A DNA stretch of 64,000 nt from Pigmentibacter ruber (GTDB lineage Bacteria; Bdellovibrionota_B; Oligoflexia; Silvanigrellales; Silvanigrellaceae). The position numbers and the translations under genes are program-made. The notes beneath the pieces are model-generated. The model had not been told where the DNA came from, ran no database searches, and saw only the letters and a program-made list of their open reading frames with translations. The stretch is from NCBI RefSeq assembly GCF_009792895.1, contig NZ_WSSC01000004.1:427569-491568 (forward strand). The letters run 5' to 3'. This document shows positions 26,955 through 35,943 of this stretch, piece after piece (the stretch's first letter is position 1; each line of letters begins with the position of its first letter).

Positions 26955-26995
26955 TTACAATGATAAATTAGAAAAACCGCAATTTATCATTGTAA
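26955..26995. terminator. 15-bp perfect hairpin after the outer-membrane operon
   Basis: TTACAATGATAAATT (26955-26969) and its exact complement (26981-26995) flank an 11-base loop. It lies 110 bases after the Nudix gene and about 50 before the next gene. The stem is AT-rich and lacks a strong U-tract, so it may instead be an mRNA-end stabiliser or an operator. Confidence 0.4.
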
Positions 26996-27046
26996 AATAA
27001 ATAATTTTATAGTTTAATATTTAAAATTATAAGAAAAGGTGAGCTT

Positions 27047-28456
27047 ATGAAAGTTAAAATAATTTTTCTAAATTTTCAGCGCATTTTTATAATTAATTTA
27101 ATTGTTATTTCTTGTAGCTTAAAATCAAGTGATGAGCAAAGCAATGATATCATTTTACCTATAAGCATAAATAATCAAAAACCTGTAAATCGAGATATAC
27201 ATAATATTATAAGTAAATTTCAAGAGAGCTGCAAATCAGATGGCGAATATTGTAAACAAAAGGTGATAATTTCTGCTGGAAAAGCAAAAGAAAATGCTAG
27301 TAGTGAAGGGTATCGAGTTTTAATTATCGATGATAGTGCCATGGCTTTAGCTGCTTACACTAGATACCGTAGTAGAGTTTTAGCCAATTATATAGAAGAT
27401 TTTAGAGGGAAAATAATTGAAGACAATAGGAAAATTGAAATTCCCTTAGCTGCTAATCAAATTCTTACAGATATTCTCAACAATGAAAAATATGGGTTCA
27501 TACCTGCAGAAAAGTTAAATACTAATCAAGATGAATTTAATAATAGTTTTGCTAGTGAACTTTCTCAAAAACAATTTATTGATGAGTCTTCGGGTCATTC
27601 AACAAGCATTTTTAACTTCATAGCCAATAATTCACCCCAAGCACAATTTGTTTTGATTCATAAAAAACCAAGCAATTTTGAAAAAATAGTTTGTGATAAT
27701 AAAGCGAGTGATGAAGAAAAAAAATCAAATCTAAATAATTACTTTATAAAAAAAAGTGGTAAAATAATAGAAATAGCCAAAGACTTTCATATAAATTTTA
27801 TTTCTTTATCTGAAGGAATATCTCATGATTCTTTAAGTAAATTAAATTGCAATTTATCTGATGATTTTATGAAAGAAATTAATAAAATCTATTATGAAGA
27901 TTTTCTGGTAAACATTGTTCATAGTAATGATGTAATTCTTTTCCAAGCAAATGTTAATGCTAATGAATATATTAATCGGATTGATGAAAGATATTATTCT
28001 GATTGCAAACTATTACAAAACAGAATTCGTGTTGGTGTAGTGAATTCATTGAATGCCAGCATACCAGATTATGGACTTAATGAAAGAAATAGTAATATTG
28101 TCTCAGGCAAAAATAAAAATTCGGAACAATGTACAGACGTTTATATTAACATTGCTGTTGAAACAATAAGACCCTTTCTATATGCTCCTGGTGTAGTCGA
28201 ATTTTCAACATTTAATGTAGGCACATCAAAACCAGTTGGAGCCGATGTCGCAAGTTCATTTTCCACACCAATTGCAGTATCTTTCTTTTTAAATGAAAAG
28301 CTAAAAAATTTAAATATAAAAACAGCTGATGATATGTTTGAACATTTCAAAAAGCTTAGAGGAGAAAAAATTCCATCTGATATCAAAAATTACTTGGTTT
28401 TAGACCCAGCTCTCCATAAACAATTTTCTATTTATAAATTAGGATTTTTAAATTAA
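27047..28456 (+). CDS. Predicted lipoprotein with a divergent subtilisin-like (S8) fold
   Basis: A 469-residue protein with a lipoprotein-type signal (VISC, Cys23). It is not obviously a protease, but the S8 landmarks appear in order: RVLIIDDS (Asp95/96 at the catalytic Asp strand), SSGHSTSIFNFIA (His184 where HGTHVAGIIA is usual), FISLSEGIS (structural strand, about 251-259), VILFQANVNANE (oxyanion Asn near 302-304) and VASSFSTPIAV (Ser404 where GTSxATP is usual). The degraded glycines around each residue show strong divergence; activity may be retained or lost. AAAAGGTGAG precedes the ATG. It stands alone ahead of the secreted cluster, 225 bases upstream. Confidence 0.62.
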   Translation: MKVKIIFLNFQRIFIINLIVISCSLKSSDEQSNDIILPISINNQKPVNRDIHNIISKFQESCKSDGEYCKQKVIISAGKAKENASSEGYRVLIIDDSAMALAAYTRYRSRVLANYIEDFRGKIIEDNRKIEIPLAANQILTDILNNEKYGFIPAEKLNTNQDEFNNSFASELSQKQFIDESSGHSTSIFNFIANNSPQAQFVLIHKKPSNFEKIVCDNKASDEEKKSNLNNYFIKKSGKIIEIAKDFHINFISLSEGISHDSLSKLNCNLSDDFMKEINKIYYEDFLVNIVHSNDVILFQANVNANEYINRIDERYYSDCKLLQNRIRVGVVNSLNASIPDYGLNERNSNIVSGKNKNSEQCTDVYINIAVETIRPFLYAPGVVEFSTFNVGTSKPVGADVASSFSTPIAVSFFLNEKLKNLNIKTADDMFEHFKKLRGEKIPSDIKNYLVLDPALHKQFSIYKLGFLN

Positions 28457-28681
28457 AATATTATAAAAAAAACAGAAATTTTAATTTATATTTTTTTAAA
28501 ATTAAGCATAATTAATACCTAAATTTATAAAGAATAAAGTCAAATTAATGACTATTTATCATTCAATAATTCTTTAGTAAGTTCAATTTTCAATCAGAAT
28601 ACTTAATTTTTAATAAATTAATTTAAACAAAAGTTAGGAGGAAAATAATTTATTATTAATAAAAATTAACTTGGAGAAATT

Positions 28682-29257
28682 ATGAAAAAAATTATTATTA
28701 TATTTTTTGCTGGATTTTTACTTCTCTCTAAATCAAATGCAATAACAATTAATACATTTGATAACTTTACAAGGTTTATTTTTGATAAATCAGATTTTAA
28801 TTATACTACAGGATCAATTCAAGGCGACTATTGGTATTATCCAAGTGGAGCAGGCTCAAACAATTGCATCTTGAGTACTTTACCGATATTTATCCCTACT
28901 AACGCACAATTAACAGGACAAATTGAATTTAAAGCAAAAGCTTTAATATGGATTGAAAAACTGAGTGATTACTACAATACAAATATTTTTACGTTAAAAA
29001 ACATTTCCTCAAACAATAATATTATTCTCCAAGAAAGCAACATATTTCTTTCAGCACTTAGTGATATGCGAGTTCTTTATTATAGAGACATGAACTCATA
29101 TATTGAAGCAAAAACAGTTGCAAATGATTTCATTCAATTTCCTTTCATTTTTAATTCAAGAGACACTGTTTCTGGAAAAATGAAATTCTGTATTTCAAGT
29201 GTTATTCCAAAATTAGAATTAGGAATTAGAACGATAACAATTGAAGCAAGGATGTAA
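28682..29257 (+). CDS. Secreted protein of unknown function, first gene of the five-gene cluster
   Basis: A 191-residue precursor with a standard signal peptide (cleavage after KSNA, about residue 20). The mature part is rich in beta-forming, Asn and aromatic residues, has two Cys (NNCIL and KFCIS) that could form a disulphide, and shows no motif I know. TTGGAGAAATT gives a good ribosome site. It begins a run of five exported proteins with gaps of seven bases, then two ATGA overlaps, then two bases, and is presumably the promoter-proximal gene. A structural or ligand-binding role is possible, without direct evidence. Confidence 0.7.
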   Translation: MKKIIIIFFAGFLLLSKSNAITINTFDNFTRFIFDKSDFNYTTGSIQGDYWYYPSGAGSNNCILSTLPIFIPTNAQLTGQIEFKAKALIWIEKLSDYYNTNIFTLKNISSNNNIILQESNIFLSALSDMRVLYYRDMNSYIEAKTVANDFIQFPFIFNSRDTVSGKMKFCISSVIPKLELGIRTITIEARM

Positions 29258-29263
29258 ATTTTT

Positions 29264-30067
29264 ATGAAAAAATTAGTAATAATTTTCCTAATAAATTTTA
29301 ATATAATTTCTCATGCATTAGCAAAAAATTTACTGATTTGTGAATATGATGAACTTTATAAAACAGGTTGCCACATAGATGATTTTATTATTGGTGAAAA
29401 TTTAAAATTTCAAATGGATTTCTCTACGAGTTATAAGTTTGATTGTGAAGGACATGATTTTCAAGTAGGTATTATTACTGAAAATGGCTTCTATCCCATG
29501 CAGAGAAGTCAAAATGTTCAAAAACTAGTTTCAACATTTCAAGCTAGAGCATCTTTGAAAGTTTTAAATCCTGAAAAATTATACGCAAAAATATTAAATA
29601 AAAATTGCGAGTTAAGTATTCTGCAATCAGAACAAACACCTTCAATTCAAACAATTTCTAACTGGAATCAAGAAGCAAAAAATATAATTCAAATATTAAG
29701 GATATATTCTGAGTCTTATCAACTTGCAAAAAATTTAATAGAAATTAATACTTGGGATAAAAACAAGCTTACTTTATTTTATGACCAAGTGAAAAAAATT
29801 TCAAATCTTTATCCACAAAATTTGCAATTAAAATTATTGTTAACATCTATAGAAAATTCTTTACAAAACAGACCCACCTTAATACAAATAGAGCAGTCCA
29901 CAAAAGATAGTTTAATTATCTATTATCAAAATAAAATTTTAGATTTAATTAATGAAGGAAATAAACTTATTGAATTAAGTTCATATTGGAAGATAAAAAT
30001 AGATGCAGATTTAATAAAAATAATAAATGAAATAAAAATGAAGTTACCACAGTCTTTGGAGAAATGA
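29264..30067 (+). CDS. Secreted protein of unknown function (cluster gene 2)
   Basis: 267 residues with a signal peptide ending SHALA (about 20). The N-terminal ~100 residues look like a beta-sandwich with Cys at LLICEYD, GCHID and FDCEGHD; from about 120 to the end it is predicted all-helical with Leu/Ile heptads, suggesting a stalk or coiled coil. I recognise no family. It starts seven bases after gene 1 and shares an ATGA with gene 3. Confidence 0.68.
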   Translation: MKKLVIIFLINFNIISHALAKNLLICEYDELYKTGCHIDDFIIGENLKFQMDFSTSYKFDCEGHDFQVGIITENGFYPMQRSQNVQKLVSTFQARASLKVLNPEKLYAKILNKNCELSILQSEQTPSIQTISNWNQEAKNIIQILRIYSESYQLAKNLIEINTWDKNKLTLFYDQVKKISNLYPQNLQLKLLLTSIENSLQNRPTLIQIEQSTKDSLIIYYQNKILDLINEGNKLIELSSYWKIKIDADLIKIINEIKMKLPQSLEK

Positions 30068-31206
30068 TGAAAAAAATAAACTTAATACTTTTATCAATAA
30101 TTTCATTCACTACAACTTCAACTATTTTCCCCGAATCAGAACCAGATAATATTCAATTAGATAGGAGAGAAAAAGAAGCTCTTAATAAACTCTCTGAAAT
30201 TGATAATCTATCAGAATACTACGGGCGAATAATTTATATTAGAGATAATTTAATTTTTGGAAGTAAAGGTTTAGATTACCAATTTAAAAACTGTACTCAA
30301 CAATTAGGAAATTGGATTAATGATTGGTCAACTTTGCTATCAAGCATTGATTTACATGATAAAGAAAATACTAATATTGTCCAAAATAGTGTAAAAATTT
30401 TTTTACAAAAACAGATAGATCAAGGTGAATCATTAAAACTAAGTTGTTCAATTATCGACAATAAAGCTAACGAAGTTAGACTAATTATAAAAAAAATGCC
30501 AGAGTTTAATTCAACTAAACTTAGTGAATATAAACAAATTTTAGAAGAAGTAGAAAAAGTAAAATTCAGAACTATTCAAATTCTAGAAAAATATTCTTTA
30601 ATTCATAATGATAAAATTCCAAAAATAAATGAAATAATTGATTTAACAAGAAGAGCATCTTTAGCTAAACTAAAAACTGAACTAATTGCTAATATTAAAA
30701 TTCCATTACAAAGTGCTATTTCAGAATTTCAAACTATGCTTGAGGCTTCAAAACTTTCGGATCAAACTTTGTCACATATTTTACAACTAGAACAAAAAAT
30801 GGATAGTTTAGTTTTAAATATGCAGTATTTTAAAGCTAAAAACTTGCTGAATAAGAGTAGAGAAGAATGTTCAAGTCAAATATCATCACTTGAAAAAAGC
30901 CCTATTGATAAAAAATATCTTAATCCTATTAGAGAAAGAACAATTAATTTATGCAATGCAATTGAAAATCATTTTAAAAATTTAACTCAATTAAATATTA
31001 AAAATTATGAATTTATAAAAAATTACTATGAATTAGTCAGTTCTAATATAAATATAGATTGCAAAAATAAAAATAATACTATTGCTTGCCAAAAGCTTAA
31101 TATTATTAACTCAATAGATTTAAATACCTTAGCAGAATTACCAGAAAATAAACTTGAATACATTGAAGATTTATTAGAACAAGTTTATGAGGATTACAAA
31201 AAATGA
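30064..31206 (+). CDS. Secreted helical protein of unknown function (cluster gene 3)
   Basis: 380 residues with a signal-like N-terminus (two Met starts, basic then hydrophobic to about 22). The rest is almost wholly helical, with heptad patterns suggesting coiled coil (about 95-330) and scattered Cys. No known domain. It is translationally coupled on both sides by ATGA overlaps (30064-30067 and 31203-31206), so fixed stoichiometry with genes 2 and 4 is likely. Confidence 0.66.
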   Translation: MMKKINLILLSIISFTTTSTIFPESEPDNIQLDRREKEALNKLSEIDNLSEYYGRIIYIRDNLIFGSKGLDYQFKNCTQQLGNWINDWSTLLSSIDLHDKENTNIVQNSVKIFLQKQIDQGESLKLSCSIIDNKANEVRLIIKKMPEFNSTKLSEYKQILEEVEKVKFRTIQILEKYSLIHNDKIPKINEIIDLTRRASLAKLKTELIANIKIPLQSAISEFQTMLEASKLSDQTLSHILQLEQKMDSLVLNMQYFKAKNLLNKSREECSSQISSLEKSPIDKKYLNPIRERTINLCNAIENHFKNLTQLNIKNYEFIKNYYELVSSNINIDCKNKNNTIACQKLNIINSIDLNTLAELPENKLEYIEDLLEQVYEDYKK

Positions 31207-32843
31207 AAAATATACTTTTATTTATACTGTTTTTAAATCTTTTTTTGCAAAATAAAATTTTTTCATTTCCTTGTAACGAAAATCTAATTGAAAACAAAAA
31301 AGCACCTCTAGCTTATAAACCTTTTCCACTGCTAGATCCTGATACTGGAAAAGTACTTGCCCCTAATGATGAAGTTCAAGTGTCAGATAGAAATGGAAAC
31401 ATTTCAAAAATTAAAGCAATTGAATTTTTTAATCAAATAAATGGCATGGAATATTCTTTGAATCAGTGGGGATATTCCTTGCGAGATGCAGATGGTAAGT
31501 ATAATTTAAGCCAATTAGATATTTGTCTTAGTCTTTTAGAGAAACAAAAAGAAGCAATTGATAAAAGTATGAATTTTTCTCCAGAAAATTCAATGCCTAG
31601 TTATTCAGATTGGTTAAAAAAAGTAACAATAGCCTTAAAAAACTATCAAGCTTTTACACCATCAATGCAAGACTTAATAAGAATTGCGAATGATAGAAAA
31701 ATAGACGATTATCTTACACAAATTCCACCTTTTGATGTACCACGTCCTCCAACTTTCAAACCAGTAGAGTTAAAAAGTTTTAAAAAAGAAAAAACTTGGT
31801 CCTTTGAAAAAGGTCAAAAATCTAAATTTTTTGTAAATGGTTTTGCAGGATATAAAGTGGCTGCAAGTAAAATAGAAGTAAGTAGTGAAGCAAATGCTGG
31901 ATTAAATGCAGCAGTTCTTGGAGTTTGGGAAGGAAACATAGCAAGTGCCAAAGCAGCTACTAACTCTCCAGGAAATCAAAATGGAAAGCTTAAGGTTACA
32001 GCTAACATATTTGGGAAAACACTTTTTGCTATTGATCAAGATATTGGTAAATTAGGTTATAAAGAAGAAAAAACACTTTTTGATACACCAATTCAGCATG
32101 AAGTTAGTACACGATTTACAGTTGGCCCAATTCCTGTCAGACTAGCAGCAGGAATTCGCGGACAAAATATTATGCGTTGGGGAGTAGAATTAGTACCTTT
32201 GCAAGTACAATCCTATCTTCAACACTACGCTGGAATTGATGCATACGCTTCTGCAGCTGTAGATATTTATGTTGCTGGAGCAGGAGTTGTTGGCCGTTTG
32301 TTACTTGTAGGAATAGACACTCGTGTTACTGCAGGAGGTTTTGTAGAGTTTAATGATGTGCCAGCTTTAAAACTGGAATTACAAGGCACAACTCAATTAA
32401 ATGCATTACAAGGCGATATTAGACTCTTTGTATACGCCTATTTACCTTCTTGGAAGTTCTGGAAAGGATTTGTTGAACGCAAAGAATGGTCAACAAGTCT
32501 TTGGAGCTATAATGGCTACCAAGTAAATGCAACAATTTTTGATTATTCAGCAAAACTTACTCCCACTGGATTTTCTGCAAAAGGAGATTTGAGTGTTGAG
32601 GATGTCCAAGAACAACTTGCAATAGATGCAAAATTAAAGCGTGAAGAAAAAATTAATAATCTTGAATTCCAAGTTCTAAATAGAATTTCAGAGACTATGA
32701 ACTCAATCGCAAATGACTTACACAGTGAAAATAATTTAAATTTAATAAAATCAGAATCGTTAATTCAAAAAAATAATGATATTATAAACCAATCATTTCA
32801 TGATTACTACAATATTTTAGCAAAATGGATAGAAAAGGATTAA
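31203..32843 (+). CDS. Secreted beta-rich protein of unknown function (cluster gene 4)
   Basis: 546 residues with a signal peptide (about 1-22). Residues 35-160 hold a mixed domain with LLDPDTGKVLAPNDEVQV; 200-450 is a long run of beta strands rich in Gly, Ala and Val (for example AAVDIYVAGAGVVGRLLLVG) with the aromatic segment LPSWKFWKGFVERKEW; the C-terminus is helical. The alternating pattern suggests a large open or closed beta sheet able to hold a hydrophobic ligand. Family unknown. It shows better codon balance and is less AT-rich than its neighbours, hinting at stronger conservation. Gene 5 starts two bases later. Confidence 0.68.
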   Translation: MKNILLFILFLNLFLQNKIFSFPCNENLIENKKAPLAYKPFPLLDPDTGKVLAPNDEVQVSDRNGNISKIKAIEFFNQINGMEYSLNQWGYSLRDADGKYNLSQLDICLSLLEKQKEAIDKSMNFSPENSMPSYSDWLKKVTIALKNYQAFTPSMQDLIRIANDRKIDDYLTQIPPFDVPRPPTFKPVELKSFKKEKTWSFEKGQKSKFFVNGFAGYKVAASKIEVSSEANAGLNAAVLGVWEGNIASAKAATNSPGNQNGKLKVTANIFGKTLFAIDQDIGKLGYKEEKTLFDTPIQHEVSTRFTVGPIPVRLAAGIRGQNIMRWGVELVPLQVQSYLQHYAGIDAYASAAVDIYVAGAGVVGRLLLVGIDTRVTAGGFVEFNDVPALKLELQGTTQLNALQGDIRLFVYAYLPSWKFWKGFVERKEWSTSLWSYNGYQVNATIFDYSAKLTPTGFSAKGDLSVEDVQEQLAIDAKLKREEKINNLEFQVLNRISETMNSIANDLHSENNLNLIKSESLIQKNNDIINQSFHDYYNILAKWIEKD

Positions 32844-32845
32844 AA

Positions 32846-34644
32846 ATGAAAAAAATAGTTTATCTTTGCTTACTGACTGTAGTTTTTTTTTAGGAATAGC
32901 AATTTATAACAAAATATCTTTTTTTTCTGAAGATAAAAAATTAATTAGCTGTATACCAAATGAAAGAACAACATATTTTGTAAATTATAAAAGTTTAAAT
33001 GAAACCAATTTTTCTCAATTTAATAAAAATCAAGAAAATATAAATATTGAAATATCCGGAGAAATCTCTGAATTATGTATTAATTCAGATGATAAATTAA
33101 ATATTGTATTAGATTTCTCAAAAATTAAAATTAATTCAAATTCTGCAATCATAAAGTCAGAATTAATGCCAGTAAACACCGCAATAGTAAATATTATAAT
33201 TTCTAATATGGGTGAATTATTAGAAATTAAAAGTAACAAAAAAATTGATCCATTAGTCTTAAATTTATATAAAGAATTTATAAAAAATTCTTTTCCAAAT
33301 TTCAAAAATTATATAAATTCAGGAAAAAAATGGGAAAACGATCTTGATGGATTTGAAGGAAAAAGTAAATATTCTTATAACTTTCTCCATTCAGGGGTAT
33401 TAGAAAGAAAATTTATAGATGATTTACCTGGTAAAAATTCTTTTGTCATAGAAAACAATAAAAATGTTGAAAAAAAATATTCATCTGATTCTATAACATA
33501 CTTTACTTTAAATAAAAGAAATTTAAGCACAAAAATCTTCATGCTTAAAAAAGCAAAAACTTATTTAAATAATAAAATTATTGCTGAAGAAAAAACTACT
33601 TTTGAAAAAAAACTCCTTCATAAAATGTCAAACTCAAAAATTGAAGAGAGTATTTTAAAAGAATTTGTTACAAATGATTTAAAAGGAAATGAAATTAATG
33701 AAAGATTGAAAAAGAAAGTATTATTTGAAAATTTTAAATATAAAGATTTTTCTTCATTTATAAAAAGCTATAATGAAATTAAAAAAGAAAATGAGACTGA
33801 ATATTTTCTTCAATTAAAATCCTTAATGAGTCTTAATGAAAATACTTTTACAGATATTTTAAATTTTATAAAAACAAATTCTATATCAATTAATTTACAA
33901 AATATTTTAATATCTGCTGCTGTTTCTTTAGGTAATCCAGAGTCGCAAAAATTTTTGGTAGATTTATTTAATCAAGAAAATGATTTAAATAGAAAAATGA
34001 TTATTTTAGGTAACTTAGGAACTGTCGAGCATCCTTCAAGAAGTACAGAAGAGTTTATATTTTCCCATTTAAATACAACAAGTGATATAAATATATATAA
34101 TACAGCTGAATTAGCTTTAGGAAATTTAGCGAATAATTTAAAAAATTATTCGCCGCAAAGAGAAGAAAATATATTTAATTCTTTAATCAATACTTTAAAA
34201 ACAAATTCAGACCCTATAAAAAGACAAGTTACAATATACGCTCTGGGAAATTATGCTGATCCTAAAATTCTTGAAACCTTGAAACAAGAATTATTATCAA
34301 ATAATGATGATATAAGAAAAGCCGCTGTATATGCTCTGAGATTTATTAATCTTTCTGAACCTGATGATTTAATAGCACAGATTTTACGTAATGAAAAAAA
34401 AGAAAGTGTGACCCTTTCAGCACTAGAAGCACTTTCATATCGCAAACAGAGAGATGATATTGTTTCTTTAGAAAGATCATTATTGCACGAAAGTCCCTCG
34501 GAATTGATTAGAATGCAAGTTTTAAAAAATTTCTCTTTGATAGGCCTTCAAAGTGATATCAATTATGCTAAAAATTATGATAGTGCAAAATCTATTAGAA
34601 CCTTTGCGGAAAATCTTCTTCTTAGATTTAAATATGACTTTTAA
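32846..34644 (+). CDS. Exported HEAT-repeat protein (cluster gene 5), reading frame broken at a T9 tract
   Basis: From the ATG at 32846 (AAGGA ahead) the frame encodes MKKIVYLCLLTVVFF and stops at a TAG directly after nine T's (32883-32891). With one more T the same frame would continue LGIAIYNK into the long ORF, giving a normal signal anchor and about 599 residues. The body has a beta-rich N-terminal ~200 residues, a helical middle and HEAT-type repeats from about 330 (LGNPESQKFLVDLF, ALGNYADPKILETL, IRKAAVYALRFI). This order, beta domain then helical repeats, resembles the vitellogenin/MTP lipid-transfer N-terminal module; that resemblance is by eye only. The break may be phase variation, slippage, or a sequencing error. 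Confidence 0.6.
32883..32891 (+). repeat. Nine-T homopolymer inside the signal sequence
   Basis: Nine consecutive T's fall where the frame shifts between a start-proximal signal sequence and the long ORF. Such runs are prone to replication and transcription slippage and to read errors. Confidence 0.8.
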
Positions 34645-34807
34645 ATTTCTTTCAAGTCAATGTATTAGTTAATTATATTTAAATAAATTTATTTATATTA
34701 AAACATATTTTTTTAGAATTAGACAAAATAATGACAACTATTTTTCAATTTTAAACCTAATATTATAAAATTTTTTTGGATTTTCTAAACACTAACCGGA
34801 GGTTTTT

Positions 34808-35302
34808 ATGTTTGATTTGCCACCACAAGTAGAAGCCGTAGAACCTAACAGTATCCAGAAAGTTGAAATCAGTTCCGCAAAAGTTGTTATCCCTTATGCT
34901 GAAGTAAATAGAACTGTATTACAAGTTAACAATCAAACAGGGTATAAGGTATTTATTTCTACCACTGTAGATAATCCTGGCCAATGGTTTGGTGGTGGAA
35001 GACCAAATGTAAACTTTAATGGTGTTGCTATAGGGCCATCAAATTATTTAAAAAGAAATGAAGATTTAAATTCATCTGCAGCATTTAATTCATTTTTTAC
35101 AATGAATTTTAAATTTACAGCTGCAAGCGGTGATGAAGAGTTTGGAATTAGAGTAAATCAAGCAGACGTTTTCAAGCCAGATTTTATTGATAATTACTAT
35201 CCAAGTTTCCCAATTGGAACTCTTGATATTACAGGTTACTATCAAGTTCAACACAGAGTATTAGGTAATGCAAATATCTTTACAATTACACATAATCAGT
35301 GA
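34808..35302 (+). CDS. Small beta-rich protein of unknown function
   Basis: 164 residues, no signal peptide, no TM segment, no Cys. The sequence suggests a beta-sandwich (RTVLQVNNQTGYKVFIS, GGGRPNVNFNGVAIG, FFTMNFKFTA, GTLDITGYY). I do not recognise the family; it has the look of small cytosolic lectin or membrane-binding toxin proteins, but no defining motif supports this. A strong CCGGAGG site precedes the ATG, and the codons are less AT-biased than in the preceding cluster, so it may be highly expressed. Its stop lies in a hairpin shared with the convergent Nudix gene. Confidence 0.7.
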   Translation: MFDLPPQVEAVEPNSIQKVEISSAKVVIPYAEVNRTVLQVNNQTGYKVFISTTVDNPGQWFGGGRPNVNFNGVAIGPSNYLKRNEDLNSSAAFNSFFTMNFKFTAASGDEEFGIRVNQADVFKPDFIDNYYPSFPIGTLDITGYYQVQHRVLGNANIFTITHNQ

Positions 35303-35313
35303 TTATGTGTAAT
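35285..35313. terminator. Bidirectional terminator hairpin, 13-bp perfect stem
   Basis: ATTACACATAATC (35285-35297) and its exact complement (35301-35313) around a three-base loop. Both convergent genes stop inside it (TGA at 35300-35302 on plus, TGA at 35296-35298 on minus). No long U-tract follows, so termination strength is uncertain. Confidence 0.6.
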
Positions 35314-35943
35314 AAGTTTCTTAACTCGCAGTGTAATAAGTTTCTTAACTCGCAGTAAAAAATCATGTAAAATATTTCCAGTTGCTCCCCATATATCTAT
35401 ATCACCAATTCCATCTATATTTATCGGATAATGCCATACTTTTCTTGTAAAATTCATGATAGTTCGTTCTTCAGTCCAACATTTTATTTGCAAAAGCTGT
35501 TCAATGCTCAAACAAATTATATGACTTACTTCATTTTCATTATGAACAAAATGTTGATTATCCAAAAGCAAGGCACAAAATGGTTCGATATGATATCCAG
35601 AACGCGCAAAAGAATGATTTAGTTTTATACTAGCTTTAATATCATTTTTTTTAATACCAATTTCTTCATAAGCTTCACGTAGGGCTGTTTCAAGAGGACT
35701 TTCAAATGCATCTATTCTTCCACCAGGAAAAGAAACCTCACCAGCATGTTCCTTTAAATGTGAAGCTCTTATTGTAAAAACAAGTTGCCAACTATTCAGG
35801 TTTACAAAATCATCCAAATAATCTTTCTGCGGGCACAATAAAGGGAGTAAAATTGCGGATTTTCTTGCAAGATCTGGAACAGACTCGTCCAAACCATTCA
35901 TAACTTCAAGTTTTTTAAAAACTGTAAGTATATTACTTGCCAT
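35296..35943 (-). CDS. CoA pyrophosphatase-type Nudix hydrolase (NudL-like)
   Basis: Predicted to cleave CoA and related diphosphates. The CoA-family lead-in motif RASHLKEHAGEVSFPGG runs directly into a complete Nudix box (G-x5-E-x7-REAYEEIG), both typical of the YeaB/NudL group. The protein is 215 residues; its last ~16 residues consist of a duplicated LRVKKLIT encoded by a 24-bp tandem repeat, so the C-terminus has been altered recently. It abuts the Rsm22-like gene (stop and start share base 35943). Confidence 0.85.
   Translation of the reverse strand: MASNILTVFKKLEVMNGLDESVPDLARKSAILLPLLCPQKDYLDDFVNLNSWQLVFTIRASHLKEHAGEVSFPGGRIDAFESPLETALREAYEEIGIKKNDIKASIKLNHSFARSGYHIEPFCALLLDNQHFVHNENEVSHIICLSIEQLLQIKCWTEERTIMNFTRKVWHYPINIDGIGDIDIWGATGNILHDFLLRVKKLITLRVKKLITHNH
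35307..35354. repeat. Exact 24-bp tandem duplication
   Basis: Two identical 24-base units (35307-35330 and 35331-35354, beginning GTGTAATAAG) lie in the 3' end of the Nudix gene. Being eight codons long, the duplication keeps the frame. The left copy begins within the terminator hairpin arm. Confidence 0.85.

Noticed and set aside
35307..35354. Possible CRISPR-like repeat
   Set aside because: Only two directly abutting copies, no spacers, and the repeat is coding and in frame.
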